64,000 nt of DNA from Paramarasmius palmivorus (taxonomy: Eukaryota > Basidiomycota > Agaricomycetes > Agaricales > Marasmiaceae): contig JAYKXP010000003.1 of assembly GCA_037176845.1 (NCBI GenBank), forward strand, positions 682,001 through 746,000, in the 5' to 3' direction. Below, one piece after another: positions 23,224 through 36,183 of this stretch. The position numbers and the translations under genes were made by a program. The stretch's first letter is position 1. The number at the start of each line of letters is the position of its first letter. The notes under the pieces were generated by a model. The model had not been told where the DNA came from, did no database searches, and was given only the letters and a program-made list of their open reading frames with translations.

Positions 23224-25530
23224 ATGAGGGCAATACTCCGACGTTCGATAATTCGTCCAATCACTCGAATGACAAGATCATACCATGCCTCTGTACTCCC
23301 ATCCCTAATATCGACTTCCTCACCAGAATTTCAAGCAAAAGCGGAGAGTATGAATGCTCTCGTGGCTGAATTTGAAGCAAGGACCGCAAAGTCACGTTTA
23401 GGTGGTGGTCCGAAAGCCGCTGAGAGGATGAGAAGCAAGGGAAAGAAATTGCCGAGGGAGCGGTGAATAATGAGTCTCTACTCTTCAGGTTGCTGTTACG
23501 GTTAATGCTTTTTCCAGATTGTCGTTGCTGTTGGACCCGCACACTCCATTTCTCGAACTGTCTTCACTCGCAGCTGAAGATGTATATAACGAATCAATAC
23601 CTGGAGCCGGTTTGATCACTGGCATAGGGAGAATCAGTGGAAGAGAATGTATGGTTATTGTGAACGATGCTACGGTCAAAGGAGGGTCATATTATCCGCT
23701 AACGGTGGGCATTTGTTGTTTTTACCCTTGCAAAGTTGTACTAACGATCTCGCAGGTTAAGAAACAACTTCGAGCTCAGGAAATCGCTCGGGAACACGGG
23801 CTACCTTGCGTTTACATTGGTATTCGCCGTTCCATTTCTCAACATGCATGTTTGCTAACGAAAGTCGAGATAGTGGAATCTGGGGGTGCTGCTCTGCCGC
23901 ATCAAGCTAATGTCTTTCCCGATAAAGAGCACTTTGGAAGGATATTCTACAATATGGTGCGAGTTTTCTCGTTCGCGCTGCCCTCCTGTGTCTAAAGGTC
24001 TACCGTACAGGCGCAAATGTCGGCTCTCGGTATACCTCAAATATCCTCCGTGCATGGGATATCGGTCGCTGGTGCGCGTCTTTGTTGTGATATGTGAAAT
24101 TCTAATACTTAATGCGCACAGGGGGTGCATATGTACCAGCCATGGCAGATGAGAACGTCATTGTTCGAAATCAAGGTCGGATCTTCTTGGCCGGTCCACC
24201 ACTAGTCAAAGCAGCCACCGGAGAAGAGGTAGATGACGAGACACTTGGTGGTGGGCAGATGCATTCAAGTGAAAGTGGTGTCACAGATCATTTGGCACGG
24301 GATGATGAGCACGCTATTGCTATTGTCAGGAGTATAGTTGGTGATTTAGGAAAGGCAGGCTGGATGGAGTCTTTGCCAGAGATACCGTCAGAACCACCGC
24401 TATATGCGGCTGAGGAGTTACACGGAATCGTAGGGACAGATGTGCGACAAGGATTCGATATGAGAGACGTAATTGCAAGGATAGTTGATGGTAGTAGATT
24501 CAGAGAGTTCAAGAAGGAGTATGGCCCTACAATAGTCACAGTGAGTCGCGTAATCGTTCCGTATCTTTAAGAATAGTCGCTCATCCACCTTACCTCCAGG
24601 GGTTTGCCAATATTCATGGATATCCTGTAGGGGTTATTGCTAACAACGGGATCCTTTTCTCGCCATCTGCCCTTAAAGCCACACATTTTATTGAACTATG
24701 CTCACAGAGGCAGATTCCTCTTCTGTTTCTTGTCAACGTCACTGGTTTTGAATTTCCATTCGAGCTACTGAGAAACCACGCTAATGAAATAACCTCATAG
24801 GCTACATGGTAGGATCGAAAGCTGAGAAGGGAGGGATCGCGAAAGACGGTTTGTTTCTGTTCCTCTAACACCCTTCCATTGTGCTCACCTGATTTTCAGG
24901 TGCTAAGATGGTCCGAGCAGTTGCGACTGCCGATGTGCCAAAGCTGACAGTTATTGTCGGTGGAAGTTTTGGAGCGGGCAATTATGGTACGTTCATCGTT
25001 TAGTCAAGCATTACATCAATTGATCCCTTCAAACAGGAATGGCTGGACGTGCTGTGAGTCGAGATGTTTGGTCAGAGACGCGTACTTAACTGACAGATGT
25101 AGTACTCACCGCGTTTTTTGTGGATGTGGCCTGTGAGTATTATGTATGGGTTCAAGGGTATGTACTTACACCTTGTCAAGAACGCAAAAGTGTCTGTCAT
25201 GGGCTCTGGACAGCTCTCACAAGTCATGGCGTCTGTGTCAAAGTTAGTTCTGTCATGCTTTAGACCTGTCGCTTTTTAATTTCGGAAACCAGGGATCCTG
25301 CCCAGCACGCCTCGCTCAAATCAGAAATCGAGCACCAATCCACAGCAGTATACTCAACCGCAAGATTATGGGACGATGGAATCATCAAACCGACAGATAC
25401 TCGGGATGTAGTAGGTCTTGGACTAGCTTTAGCCGCCCGTAGACGACCATGGCAAAGCGGCGGTCTTGGTGGGAAAAGCCCAGCAACTTGGGATGGCGAT
25501 GCAAAGGGCTGGGGTGTGTTCAGAATGTAA
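23224..25530 (+). CDS. MCC2: Methylcrotonyl-CoA carboxylase beta subunit, mitochondrial
   Basis: Thirteen exons: 23224-23462, 23518-23704, 23756-23819, 23874-23956, 24011-24071, 24122-24540, 24600-24744, 24801-24848, 24900-24986, 25037-25053, 25103-25132, 25181-25242, 25293-25530; 559 aa, the usual length. A basic mitochondrial presequence is followed by the carboxyltransferase domain: [60 protein letters not shown]-type Gly-rich loops, [36 protein letters not shown] and [16 protein letters not shown]. It transfers carboxyl from biotin on the alpha subunit to 3-methylcrotonyl-CoA in leucine breakdown. Exon 10 is 17 nt. The alpha subunit is not in the window. Confidence 0.95.
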
Positions 25531-25835
25531 ATACTATCCACATACAGTGAATTGCGTCTGTCATTACGCGGTGCGTCGCGTGAAGATTTCCTATGGTATT
25601 TATTTACATGGATACTATTATTCATTCCGTACTGCCTACTTTTTTGTCTACAATCAGCACCACCATCAATCGCGGCGTACCCGCAGCCATTGCATTTAAC
25701 ATATGGCAAGATGCCCGGAATTACCCAGCCCTGTACCCAAGAGTTCGGCTATATCCCTCACAAAAGAATAGCTCACTTCTGGCGCTGAGGTGAGATACAT
25801 CGCGATGTATCTGAACTCCAATAGGCAGGTTCCGT
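25531..25835. other. Shared 3' interval between convergent MCC2 and PPR genes
   Basis: 305 bp between the two stop codons. Only UTR-like sequence seen. Confidence 0.5.
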
Positions 25836-28800
25836 CTAGGCGCCAAACATCTCTACATACTTCTCTGGGCCATGCCTCTCCTTCAACTTTCTCCGGTATT
25901 CCATCAGCACAGTGCAAGCGTCCGGATACTGTTCGTGAATAGTCTGGAATAATACCTCTGCCTTTTCAGAATCGTCATCCGGATTAAGGCTCATGCTTGC
26001 GTTGCTTGCTCCCGAAGGTAGGGTAGGCTTCACCAGGCGTCCGCTCTTCAAGGTCTCGTACGACCATATCAGCGCGCTGACTGAAACTCGATGAAGCTGC
26101 CATACGTTCCACGCAGGGGAGATCTGCTGCAGGAAATGCAGTGGAGCTGAGAAATCGCTACCGAAGTCCGTTGCCCGATAATCTAATATAGCAAGGTCTG
26201 TGTCCAGTCGGCGGTCGCTGCGTCGCAGGTTTCGTCGTCGAAGTTTCCACCCAGCAACGCGAGTTTGGGGATTGTACGCATCCTCTTCATCATCCAGCGC
26301 TTGTGCCGCGGCTTCTTCGCGAACGAACGACAACGGGGAGGATGGAGCTGGGTCACGATTGGCTCGAAACTTCAGTGCCTGGCGCTGGAACGGCAAGATG
26401 ATTTTCTCTACAATATGGAATGCCCGAGCGATCTCCCCTGCCCGCACGAGAGCAACAATCAGGTGATTCCAATTATTGGAATCGAAAAAGAACCCCTCCT
26501 TTTGGAACGTCGTCCACACTTCGGCAATTTGTAAATGGCGGCCTGCAGAGGAGAGCGCGTCGATGTATATTGAAAGCGGGATGCATAGGATGTTTGATTG
26601 CAACCTAGTGCGTGTGGGATCCTCTGGCGTCTCTGAGATCAAAAACAAAGCGGGATCTTTTGCATACCGCTTGCCCATTTCGAATATTTGTGGCCACAGA
26701 CGCTCAACCTCGTTGATATTCCCAACCCTTCGGTAGGCATCCAAAAGAGTGGTGAGTGTACCTAACGTCGGTTCACCACCAGCTTCTTCTATCATGGACT
26801 GGTACAATCGCTCCACGTCCGTTATCCTATCCATGCGTGCGTATGTAGCTATCAAAGGACCATAGATATGCTCCAGTGCTGTAGTTTTCGAATACCTGGA
26901 AGTGATCCAGGGTTTCTCTTCAGCATGAATGATTCCGCGGATGAATTCCTCGGCTAGCTTCAGACTCTCCTCCGACTTCTCGTTTCCATATGCATGCAGA
27001 ATTGTAGAGAAAGCTATAGAATCCGGCTGGATTCCCCGCTCCAGCATCTCGTTGTAGATTGCCCGTGCTTCCTTGACCTTCTTAGCGCGGAGAAGGCCTC
27101 CCATCATGACGGTGAGAACGTATATGGTCACTTGCAAGTTATTGGCCCAGTCTGCGGATTGCTTTTCCAGTCGTTTGAGTATGAGTCTCGCAATTCGTAA
27201 CTGCCCCGCATCACATGCACTTTGCATAATCAATGCATATGTATAGGAGTCCGGCTTGACATTCATCTGTTCCAACCTTTTGAACAGCCGTGCTGTAATC
27301 CTGAAAGGAGCCCCGATCAAAACATAGGCTTTGAGTATGGTATTGTATGCCTCAATGGTCAGGCGTATATTGAGCGCAGGATTCGACCGGATGTAGTCGA
27401 AAACCCGGATTGCACCCTTCCATGAGCCCGCCTCTACATGAGCATCCATGACGGCTCGTAGCATCCTCCCGTTCGGCTTCACACCCTCGCTGAGCGCGCG
27501 CTTGTAGACATGTTCCGCTCCCATAGGATCCCGCCGATTTGCCAGGAGAGTAATCAGGTTCATGTAAGTGGCGTCATTCGGAGGAATGCCATTCTCCCGC
27601 ATTTGGGTTAGGATGGTGGAGACGGAATTGAGGTCGCCTCGCTTAGCAAAGGCCTGCATAATCACAGTAAAGACGTATACGTCCGGACGGAGATTGGCGC
27701 GTGAGATTTCACCTAGCCAATGATTCAGTCCAGTGATGTCTCCCTTCACTGCATGGGAGTAGAGTGCGATGGCGTAGTGAAGAAGTTTCGGTCGATTTCG
27801 ACGACGACCAAGCGTGTCATCCTGGGGGAAGAACTCGTCGAACATTTTAGCGACCTGGTCCGAGTTGCCCTTGGTGGCATATGAATGCATCAGCATACCG
27901 ATATCCACCTCCGTCTGCCAGCTCTGCATTTCGAGTTGGGCCCAAAAGAATTTGGCTCGTTCGGAGTCGCCGTCATGGGCAAAGAGGGAGAGGCCAGTCC
28001 GAAGATAATATTTATATAGTGTGTCGGAAGGAATAGATGCGAATAGTTTCTTGGCGGGACCAATTGCTGCCTCCTTCACCAGACTCTGGACGAGGAAGAG
28101 ATGAAGATCAAGAGGGGCCGACAGTTGTTGCCTCTTCAACTCGTCAAATACTTCGAGAGCCAACAAAGGAATATTGTATTGGCAATATGCCTCGATCAGG
28201 ATTCGGCCTGCACGTTGACGCTCCGAGTCGTTCACCTTCTCCATTTCTATCAACAAAAGGACAGGATGCTGGATTTGTGATATGAAATCGAAGGTGTTCT
28301 TGCGGAGTAGGCGTGCATAGTGCTCGGGCTCGCCATGGTGATGATCCTTGGACCACCGAGACAAGTATGAACCAAGCGACTGCCAATGTTGAACCGCGAG
28401 GTTCAAAACCCGTGTGCAGTCGAAATAACGGTGAGTTGCGAGAACAATGCTGTTGTATGCACGAAGTGACCTCCACCGGGCTTCGTATTCGACCAAAAGC
28501 TTGGTGGTCCTATATGCGATGTCCATAGCCTTTTCCAGTTGTCCAACGAGGGCGTAGGCTCGACTCAGATCGCACTGCTGTCTATACATGTAGTCCGACA
28601 GCATGACGATACGACTGTCAAGACCACGGAGCGCATGCAAGAGCTGAGTCCCCCATCCATCCAGCTTGGCAATGTCGGTATTCTGCCCGTAATGTAGGTC
28701 GGCCACATCCAAAACGCGCTCGAGGAATGTTAAGAGTTCTTCCACACTGAGTATCTCCAATGCATTCTCCCGGCAAACAGCTTCGTACACGGCTAAAGCC

Positions 28801-29479
28801 TTGTCGATATCCAAGGACTGCATGGGGGTATCCAACATTCGTCTGAGATGCTGGGCCACAATGAGCTTGGGGTCGTACCCAGGCCCAGCAGGTATAATGA
28901 TGTCGAAGCGTTTAAAGCGTTCGGAAGAGCTTCCAGCTGTGGTTGGCAGGGAGTTGTGGGGTTCAGCGACCTGCGAGGCCTGCCGTCTCTGTTGGCCATT
29001 GTGACTATGGGAGAGCCGAGCACGACTCAGCAGACGGGGTGAGGTGTGCGTATGTGCCTGTCGATGAATGGTTGTTGACACAGATCTCTGAAAGGATGTT
29101 CGTTTGAGTGGTCTGGTCTTGTAAGCAGGTCGTCCTAAGGAGTCCCTGGTTAATTTCAGGTAGTTTCAGCGAAGTAGTTCAACTCACTATAGGGAAAAAG
29201 GGCTCTTCCGTTCGTACAAGACCATTCCATAGCTTGTTCTGGTGGACTAGGCGGTAGTCCTTCATCTAGCAAAATAGCCCTTGCCTTGCCCTTCTCTTCT
29301 GCTCGGATCACAACGCGTCGAGGTTGGGGGTTGAAGAAGTCGGGAGCGAGTGCACGACGTGAATTCGGGTAACAGTTTGTGACAACCCTTGAGATAGATT
29401 GCAATGTTGCAGGACGCTCCAGCTGCGAACGGCCACATAACACGGTATTGACAATCACCGCTGCAACAGGTTCAAGCAT
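25836..29479 (-). CDS. Mitochondrial pentatricopeptide-repeat (PPR) protein
   Basis: Two exons on the minus strand: 29188-29479 and 25836-29134 (intron 53 bp, GTGAGT...CTTAG), 1196 aa. The Arg/Ser-rich, acid-poor first ~150 residues look like a mitochondrial presequence. PPR-type helical pairs follow along the rest, for example GIPPNDATYMNLITLLANR, GVKPNGRMLRAVMDAHVEAG, NVKPDSYTYALIMQSACDAG and GIQPDSIAFSTILHAYGNE. Fungal PPR proteins bind organellar RNA and promote stability, processing or translation of mitochondrial transcripts. Size and repeat density suggest a Pet309/CYA-5-like translational activator, but I cannot assign an orthologue. It is divergent from the GNAT gene. Confidence 0.85.
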
Positions 29480-29949
29480 GAACTTCCCGTCAAGATATCG
29501 ACGAGTTCTTCGGCCTGCACAAGGAAATGATGAGAAATACCCAGTAGTCTTGCATGAGCACGCACCTAGCACCGAGAGATATCCTCCTCAGGCGTTCCTT
29601 CTCTCTGCGCACGAAACAATTCGAGGCCGACAGTGTCCAAAAATTCGAGACCGGAGTGACACCTGTCACACAGAGTTGTCACGAATACGATCACAGAATT
29701 CCAGGCCCTCGTGCTCCGAACAGTGACATTCTGAATCATTGTGCTACCCAACTTGCAGCTTCTTGAAGGCCTCAACGTTGAACTCTTCTGTGAATTCTTT
29801 ATGTTTCGAACAAGTACCGTGAATCCGGTTTTTACGGCTCCGAGCGCAAGTTGTCGATGATTTCGGACTGGTGCTGTTCAAGGTGACTCGTTGCCGGTCA
29901 CGAATCTCTGCTCGTATAGACACCGCTCTACTTGTCTTTGGCCTCCATC
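29480..29949. other. Divergent promoter region between PPR and GNAT genes
   Basis: 470 bp between the two starts. The PPR frame remains open upstream to 29572, so a longer N-terminus is possible. No motif that I would defend. Confidence 0.4.
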
Positions 29950-30843
29950 ATGTCAGCTCTGACGGCCCCTGCACACCAGGTACTAGTTGCAACTACTACC
30001 GAAGAGATCCAGCAATGCCTCCAGATTCGGATCGAGGTTTTCGTGAACGAACAAAAATTTTCTATGGATGATGAGATTGATCAGTACGTCTGTTCGCTTT
30101 CTTCGTACTGGTTTTTTAACCTGACCGATTGACATATTCTCATTACGCTTATTGCATTCACGCCCGTTATTGGCATCGATTGCATGTAACCTTTCAGATA
30201 TGACTCCGATCCAACCGTGGCACACATTCTACTTCGTCTGGCAACACCTTCTCTTACACCAATTGGTACCATACGTGGAACGAGGTCTGAAAAAGACGGA
30301 GGATACTACAAACTCAGTCGCCTTGCAGTTCTAAAACCCTATCGTCAATTCAAATTTGGTCGAGTTCTTGTGCATGGTCTGCATGATTGGATCAAAGCCG
30401 ATGCCAAAGAGCGCATGTCTCCAGAGTCCCAAGAACAATCCGTCAAGGTCATCGCACATTCTCAGATCCCCGTCAAGGGGTTTTACGCAAAGTACGTATG
30501 GGCATCCCCTCATTTATATATCTCATGACACCGGGAACTAAGCTAAAGTCACTTTCTGTTCCCCGCACTCCAGGTTTGGATATATACCAGAGGTGAGCGC
30601 CTGAGCGCTGAGCTCGTGATTTCGACGCTCGAACACGTCGAACCCCACATCCCAGTCCCTGGCTCCCATCACCATCATATCTTATTGATAATGAAATCGG
30701 GAGACTCTATCTCTTATCCACTCATCTTCGGTTGATCTCGGTGTTAACAAATCTCCTACTTTGACTTTCTTTTCTAGGGCCCCGAATTCGATGAAGATGG
30801 CGATCCTCATCAGAAAATGGTGCTGCAGTTGCCATTAGCGTAA
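29950..30843 (+). CDS. GNAT-family N-acetyltransferase
   Basis: Four exons: 29950-30083, 30198-30491, 30574-30592, 30778-30843; 170 aa. The order is typical of a small GNAT: N-terminal EEIQQCLQIRIEVFVNEQKF (helix alpha1), the turn YDSDPTVAHILLRL, GTIRGTR, YYKLSRLAVLKPYRQFKFGR (strand beta4 and a degenerate acetyl-CoA loop), HSQIPVKGFYAKFGYIPEGPEFDEDGDPH with the FY.K.GY motif, and a final strand HQKMVLQLPL. It resembles YjgM/ElaA-like acetyltransferases; substrate unknown. Introns 1 and 3 (114 and 185 bp) are longer than the local norm, and exon 3 is 19 nt. Confidence 0.82.
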
Positions 30844-31362
30844 ACGAAGAACGGGAGCATGGAAGGTGGAAGACGACGTTGTCCATGTATTCCAGTCATC
30901 TATTCTAGAAATTCGTGCTGTACATTCGTAACTATGCAGACTGTCCTCCCATGACTATAAGTAGATGTAAGTTATCAATAATAGAGAGAAACTATATACA
31001 ATGGTGCGTACGAAAGATGCTCAGGGTCATACAACGATGAGTGGGCTAGCAATACAGGTGGTATGCATGAGAGGGGTAATCTCGAGCTACAAGGTCCATT
31101 TATGTACGATTGTCCGAAGAAAAGAAGTTAATCGACATGAACGAGAAGGCGAAGGAGAGAAAGACATGATGGTTGAGTAGACGCAAGCGGCAACTCGAGG
31201 GAAAGAAAAGAAACGAGGACAAGCAAAGAAAAAGAAAATCAATCATAGAACGCAATCCGGCATTGCAGGGAACAACAAACAACAGAGTCGAATAAAAAAG
31301 GTCGTGACAGGTCGTGAAGTACCAGCAAAGGCCCAATAGAAATAAGAGTTTCCCTAATGACA
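30844..31362. other. Interval between convergent GNAT and HMG-box genes
   Basis: 519 bp of UTR-like sequence, purine-rich on the + strand near 31120-31240. No gene recognised. Confidence 0.45.
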
Positions 31363-33306
31363 TCAGTTACGATGTCTAGAAGAGTCTCCGTCACTTTCAC
31401 TCTCAGACTCCAACTTGATATGAGAAGTGAATATAGGAGAACCTGGCAAGATGCTAAAGCTGATAGAAGAGCCATATGGAGTGGTGCCCTCCTCATACAG
31501 TCTCCGGGCAGTCTCATACTCCATCTTCTCATGCTCTGCTTGAGCGAGGAAAGGCTGTGTATCGAGTCAGACTTATCTCTAATATAAAAAACCATAAGCC
31601 GATTACTCACCTTGCGCTCCTCGTCAGTCATCGATCTCCACCTCGCTGCAGCAAGCACACTCTGCTTCGTCGTCTCAGTCTCATCACCGAATACCTCCTT
31701 CACCAACCTCGGATCACTCCTGATCTTCTGCAAGAACATAAAATACGCTGACAGCGGCTTCTTGGGCGCATTCGGATCCTTGATGTTGGACTTGCGAGAT
31801 TTGCCTGCCTTTCGCTGCGCAGCGCGGAAGGCATTCTCGCGCTTGATGTCTTCGGGAGTAAGAGTGCGCATATAAGCGGCATGTTCCCGTTCGCGTGCCC
31901 CCTTCATAGCCAATGACCGGCGTTTATATGGCTACGTGAGAGAATCTTGGTTAGATGGCTGTAAACAAAGTAGATACCCGGTAAAACACACCTCTTTTTC
32001 CTCTGCCGAAAGTGACGCATACTCCTGCCCAGCCTCCTTTGCAGCCTGCGCAACATTAAGCTTACGTGTATTGAGTTGCTGTTGGCGCTGGATCCAATCG
32101 GTGAAATACAACTGCCACGCTGATGGGGCTAGTTTAGGAGGTTTCAGAGCCGACTTTAATGGAACTGTGGCGGTGAAAGAGGGGAAAGATATCAGTATCG
32201 ATACATCAATCGAATGGGGATAAGCACCAATATGACTTGGTGCGGGAACAGAATGACATACCTTCGTTAGCATTTGACTTGTCCTTGTCACCGCGAGCTT
32301 CCTCGGCAGCGGGCGGGGATGACAGCTTTCGGCGGCGGCGGACGGTGGCATCGCGATCATCATGCAGACTCACAGATTCTGCACGTCGACTGGCCATGCT
32401 GGAAGCGCCACGACTGCCAACGGGGGCAGATGATGACAATACATGTGAATGAGAAGATACAAGAGATGGTCGCGATGGGACGCGCACGCGCTGCGTGTGG
32501 TCACGATCGAAGGAAAGAGGTGACCGGCGAAGAGTGCTTCTAGTCGGTGGCGTTGGGTGAGATGGAGGTGAGGCTGGGAGGTCGAAGAGACCTGAGACCC
32601 ACTCCGGCGTGTGAACGGACGAGATGTCTGCAGGGGAAATCGATGTGATAGAGTCGGACCGTTGCCGTTCGTAATGTTGTGGCTCGTCAAAGGAGGCTGG
32701 GAGAGGATGGAGCGCGGCAAACTCGCCCGGCGAGAGACCGTGTTCCTGAGGGAAATGAGAATGATCACTCCCAAAGAAGAAGGGGGAATGAGTTTCTGAT
32801 GTCGAGGATGATGCACTGACAGAAGAAGAAGAGATGGGTATCGGTACTGTTGTAGCAGGAGAGGGTATCTGCATCTGATTGTGATTGTTCTCTGCTTCGT
32901 TAATGTTTATCCAGTTGTTGAATAACGCGTTCTCGTGAACGTCAAAAAAGCCTGGTGATCCCGAATAGCTGTCTGTCGGTGACGACATTGTGAGAGATTC
33001 GAGTTGATATGACGGTGAATTCGTATAGTCATAATTGAGAGAAGGAAAAGCAAAAGACTTGGGCTCGTCCCAAGACTGCTTTGATTCGTCCCATGTTGAC
33101 TTTGGTTCGTCCCAGGTAGAGGATATCTGGACGTCATCCATGTCGAGGGGTCCGAAGAGCATCTGGTCGTCGTTGTTGGCGACGATGGTGGTAGAGGGAA
33201 AAGTGAAGTCGTGGGACATCTTGTGCTGGGCCAACGAGGGCATTCTGCGGGTATAAGAAGTACGGAGGAGATGGGAGAGATTATTTCGGAGTAAACGAGG
33301 GAGCAT
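31363..33306 (-). CDS. exp1: Tandem HMG-box protein, similar to mushroom EXP1
   Basis: Four exons on the minus strand: 32262-33306, 31992-32164, 31611-31931, 31363-31554; 576 aa. A long Ser/Pro/His-rich N-terminal half with a nuclear-localisation cluster (RRRRK) precedes two HMG boxes: APSAWQLYFTDWIQ...AKEAGQEYASLSAEEKEPYK and APKKPLSAYFMFLQKIR...AARWRSMTDEERKPF. I recall that Coprinopsis cinerea exp1, needed for cap expansion and autolysis, encodes a protein with two HMG domains; this layout fits, so a developmental chromatin role is likely but inferred. About 60 residues in are three near-copies of STWDEPK. Alternative start: the Met at codon 22. Confidence 0.75.
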
Positions 33307-33613
33307 AGCTTCTTATAAAAAGGAAACCAGGCAGCGGCTGACTCGTCATGAATCTGGGGACCGGTGAAAGGGAATCCAAGATTGCTTTGATGTGGTGATC
33401 CTGGTCTTGTCACACTTGTCACACCTTCCAAAGGTCCCCCAATCTTCGAGCTGCTGTCACTTTCCATATGTCGTCGCTTGTCCCGGTCAGAACTCTATCA
33501 ATCTCTTCCACTTGGCCCATTATGGCAGTTATGTCCCCTTATTTTGGCTCACACTAGTGTCTGCCTTATCGAGCTATCGACGTCGCGGAACCTTGATTCC
33601 TTCACAGTTACCA

Positions 33614-34355
33614 TTACAGAATAACAATCTCGGGTGAGGCATACTTAGGGTTATTGTAAATACTCTTCCCCACCTACTCACCGAAAGTCCCGATAGAACA
33701 AGACATTCATGTATGCGAGAGTAGGCGGGCAGAAGAAGGAACAGTTTGCCATCATCAATACCATTTTGGGCCATCAATGGGAAACAATACGCACCTCCCA
33801 GCCCTTGACGTCTTTCATAATCTCTCGTTCCCGGGCAAGTTCAGCCTCCCTACGCCGGTAAGAATCACGGTCGCCCTCAGCTACGAGCAGTGGAACTAGG
33901 TGAATCCTTGACCAGACTTTCTCCCTCTGGAGTTCTCTGTAGAAAACAATGTCAGCCATGCGATTCATCTAATTTCTGCGCTGCGGTCCGATGAACCAGA
34001 CCCAGTGACTGATAAGAGCCACAAGCTATCTTCGCCAGAATAGCGGCCGGATCCAAATACGGCCCACGTTTATTGGCGTTCGGCGTATGAGTGAACACGT
34101 TCTACGTTCGCCTCTCAGCTGACCCAATGAAGGAAGGAGGTGTTGGCGTATGGATCGGCAAATAGCTCGGTGGATTTAATTAGAACAGTATCAACAACAG
34201 TACACATACCTTCTCTCCAAAGCTCCTTGTCCATATCGATAGAAGCCAAATGCAGAGACTGCCGCTACTCCGCCGAGAATGACGAGGCCACCAGGACCTC
34301 GGAACGGAAGATTTCGCTTGTACTTGATAGCTTCAAAGCCCCCAGGAGGAGGCAT
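33614..34355 (-). CDS. NDUFA13: Complex I subunit NDUFA13 / GRIM-19
   Basis: Three exons on the minus strand: 34210-34355, 33795-33936, 33614-33673; 115 aa. It begins MPPPGGFEAIKYKRNLPFRG, the GRIM-19 signature, followed by one membrane segment (GLVILGGVAAVSAFGFYRYG) and a charged helix (LQREKVWSRIHLVPLLVAEG, DRDSYRRREAELAR, MKDVKGWEVGKSIYNNPKYA). It is an accessory subunit of NADH:ubiquinone oxidoreductase in the inner mitochondrial membrane. Introns of 273 and 121 bp are longer than usual here. Its start faces the INO80F-like gene across 381 bp. Confidence 0.93.
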
Positions 34356-34736
34356 ATCCCTGAATGCAGCAGGAAAGAGACGTATCAGAAAATTTTGCTA
34401 GGTCCTTGGATACGGGATACGCGAAATGACGCACTGTCGGAAAGGTGCTGACACTGTATAGAAACATGCAAATCAGCCTGGAATTGTGACATGGAAAAGG
34501 GTAGGAAACTTGCTGCTTGCTGGTCCAATTTCTAGTTCTAAAGTGCGGACGGAATCGGTTCGTGGACGTTGACGTTGAGCAAGGCAACAGTCACGTGAGA
34601 AAATTAACGAGTGTAGCGCTTCGGGAATTGCGACCCACGCCGCTCAACCAAGCCAGGCGTCACAGTTTTGGCGTGATATGTTCAACAAACGCTGACAACT
34701 GAACCCTTTTTCATTCCTTGTCCTCTTACCATCATC
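34356..34736. promoter_or_regulatory. Divergent promoter of NDUFA13 and INO80F-like genes
   Basis: 381 bp between opposing start codons; both genes must be driven from here. No specific factor site is claimed. Confidence 0.4.
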
Positions 34737-36183
34737 ATGTCCAGGAATCCCTCTCCCGTTCCCCAAAATAATCTCCCTTTACCTCCAGTCCAAAGCTCAA
34801 GATCAAAGCCCAAAAACATACCCATGGGTATCACTGCTGGCGCAGAAGACGTCAAGTATCAGGCAAAATACAAGGAATTGAAGAGAAAAGTCAAAGAAAT
34901 CGAATCAGTGCGCCTTCCATTCTCTCGATAATTTCTTCAATTTCTCATCATTTATTTGCTTCAGGAAAATGACAAGCTTCATTTCAAAGTTCTTCAAGCA
35001 AAACGAAACATCCAACGCATGAAAGTCGAACGCGCGTCAGTCTTTGATTCTTCTCTTCATTTTGAGATGTAAAAATTGATTCATTTTTGCGTCTAGCATT
35101 CTCTACGAACGTCTGGCTGCGGTTCCACCTTCTCCAGAACTCAACGAACATCAATCTCTACCCCCAATCAATCCAGCCGGTAATCCCCACCTTCCAGACC
35201 ATGTGCAACCTCCTCTTAATGACCCCAATTTCATTCGGAGTCGTGTACCTGCACCACCGCCGCCTCTTCCAACCATCCGACAAAACTCCGGCAATGGCGG
35301 CGAAAGAGAAAGGGATCGCCATTTACCACCCCCAATGCAGTTACCCCCAATGCAAATGGCAGCTGATGGTCATGCGCCGCCGCCAAGTCCACCTCTTCCA
35401 GCAGCCCATTCTCACGAGCGATCGCGGTCTCATTCGTCCAGTTCTCGTTCTCGTCAAAATTATCACGGTCCTGGATATGATACTCCAAGAGATTTACCAC
35501 CTATGCATCACTTTAGTCCGCCTCTGGCGGAAAGGGAAAGGGAACGAGAGAGGAGGAGGTCAGATTTACACGATCTGGCTGCTGCTGCTCCTGTGCATAA
35601 TCACCAGAGACTTGGCCCTGGAACATATATCAACCGCGATGACGAGGTCATGAGAGATAGAGAACGAAGTAGAGATGAAGTCAATCTCAGGGAATTGGAA
35701 AGGGAGAGAGACAGGGAAGAGTGGGAACGTGAGCGAGCTAGGGAGCGGGAGATTGACCGAGAGTATGAGAGAGAACGAGAGCTAGCGAGACAGCAGCATT
35801 CGCCGGTCACTATGCACCGCCGACGGCCTCCTCCAATGCTCGATGGACCCGCATCCGCGAGTTCTTCTGCTGTTCAAAAAGCACGCGAGCGTGAAGAATT
35901 AGCTGCCGCGTATAGTCTCTCCTCACTTGACCGAGATCGTGACAGTAACACGCCCGGGTCTTCCGGTTCGAGAGGTGATGGCCCATCCCCTCCTGTTTAC
36001 GCAAATGCTCCGCCGGGGATGAGTCTCCACCCAGTGGATTACCACCGAGCCTCTACGAACGGCAGGGATCGGAAGAGGAATGTCGAGATAGATCCAGAGG
36101 AAAGAGATAGGGATAGGGGGTCGAGTTCGAGGAGATATCATCATCGGGCTGATAGTATGGAAGATGTTCGCATGGGGCCGTAA
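34737..36183 (+). CDS. INO80 complex subunit F-like coiled-coil protein
   Basis: Three exons: 34737-34907, 34965-35035, 35097-36183; 442 aa. Residues ~35-90 form a heptad-rich coil: KYQAKYKELKRKVKEIESEN then DKLHFKVLQAKRNIQRMKVE and RAILYERLA. This pattern is the INO80F/TFPT-type domain as I remember it, which would place the protein in the INO80 chromatin remodeller. The rest is disordered: Pro-rich blocks, then a long alternating Arg/Glu tract (EREREREIDREYERERE-like, roughly codons 255-320). Strong low complexity makes the C-terminal part uninformative. Confidence 0.65.

Noticed and set aside
35601..35810. Ser/Arg-rich minus-strand frame opposite the INO80F-like gene
   Set aside because: It is the antisense shadow of the Arg/Glu repeat tract, not an SR protein.
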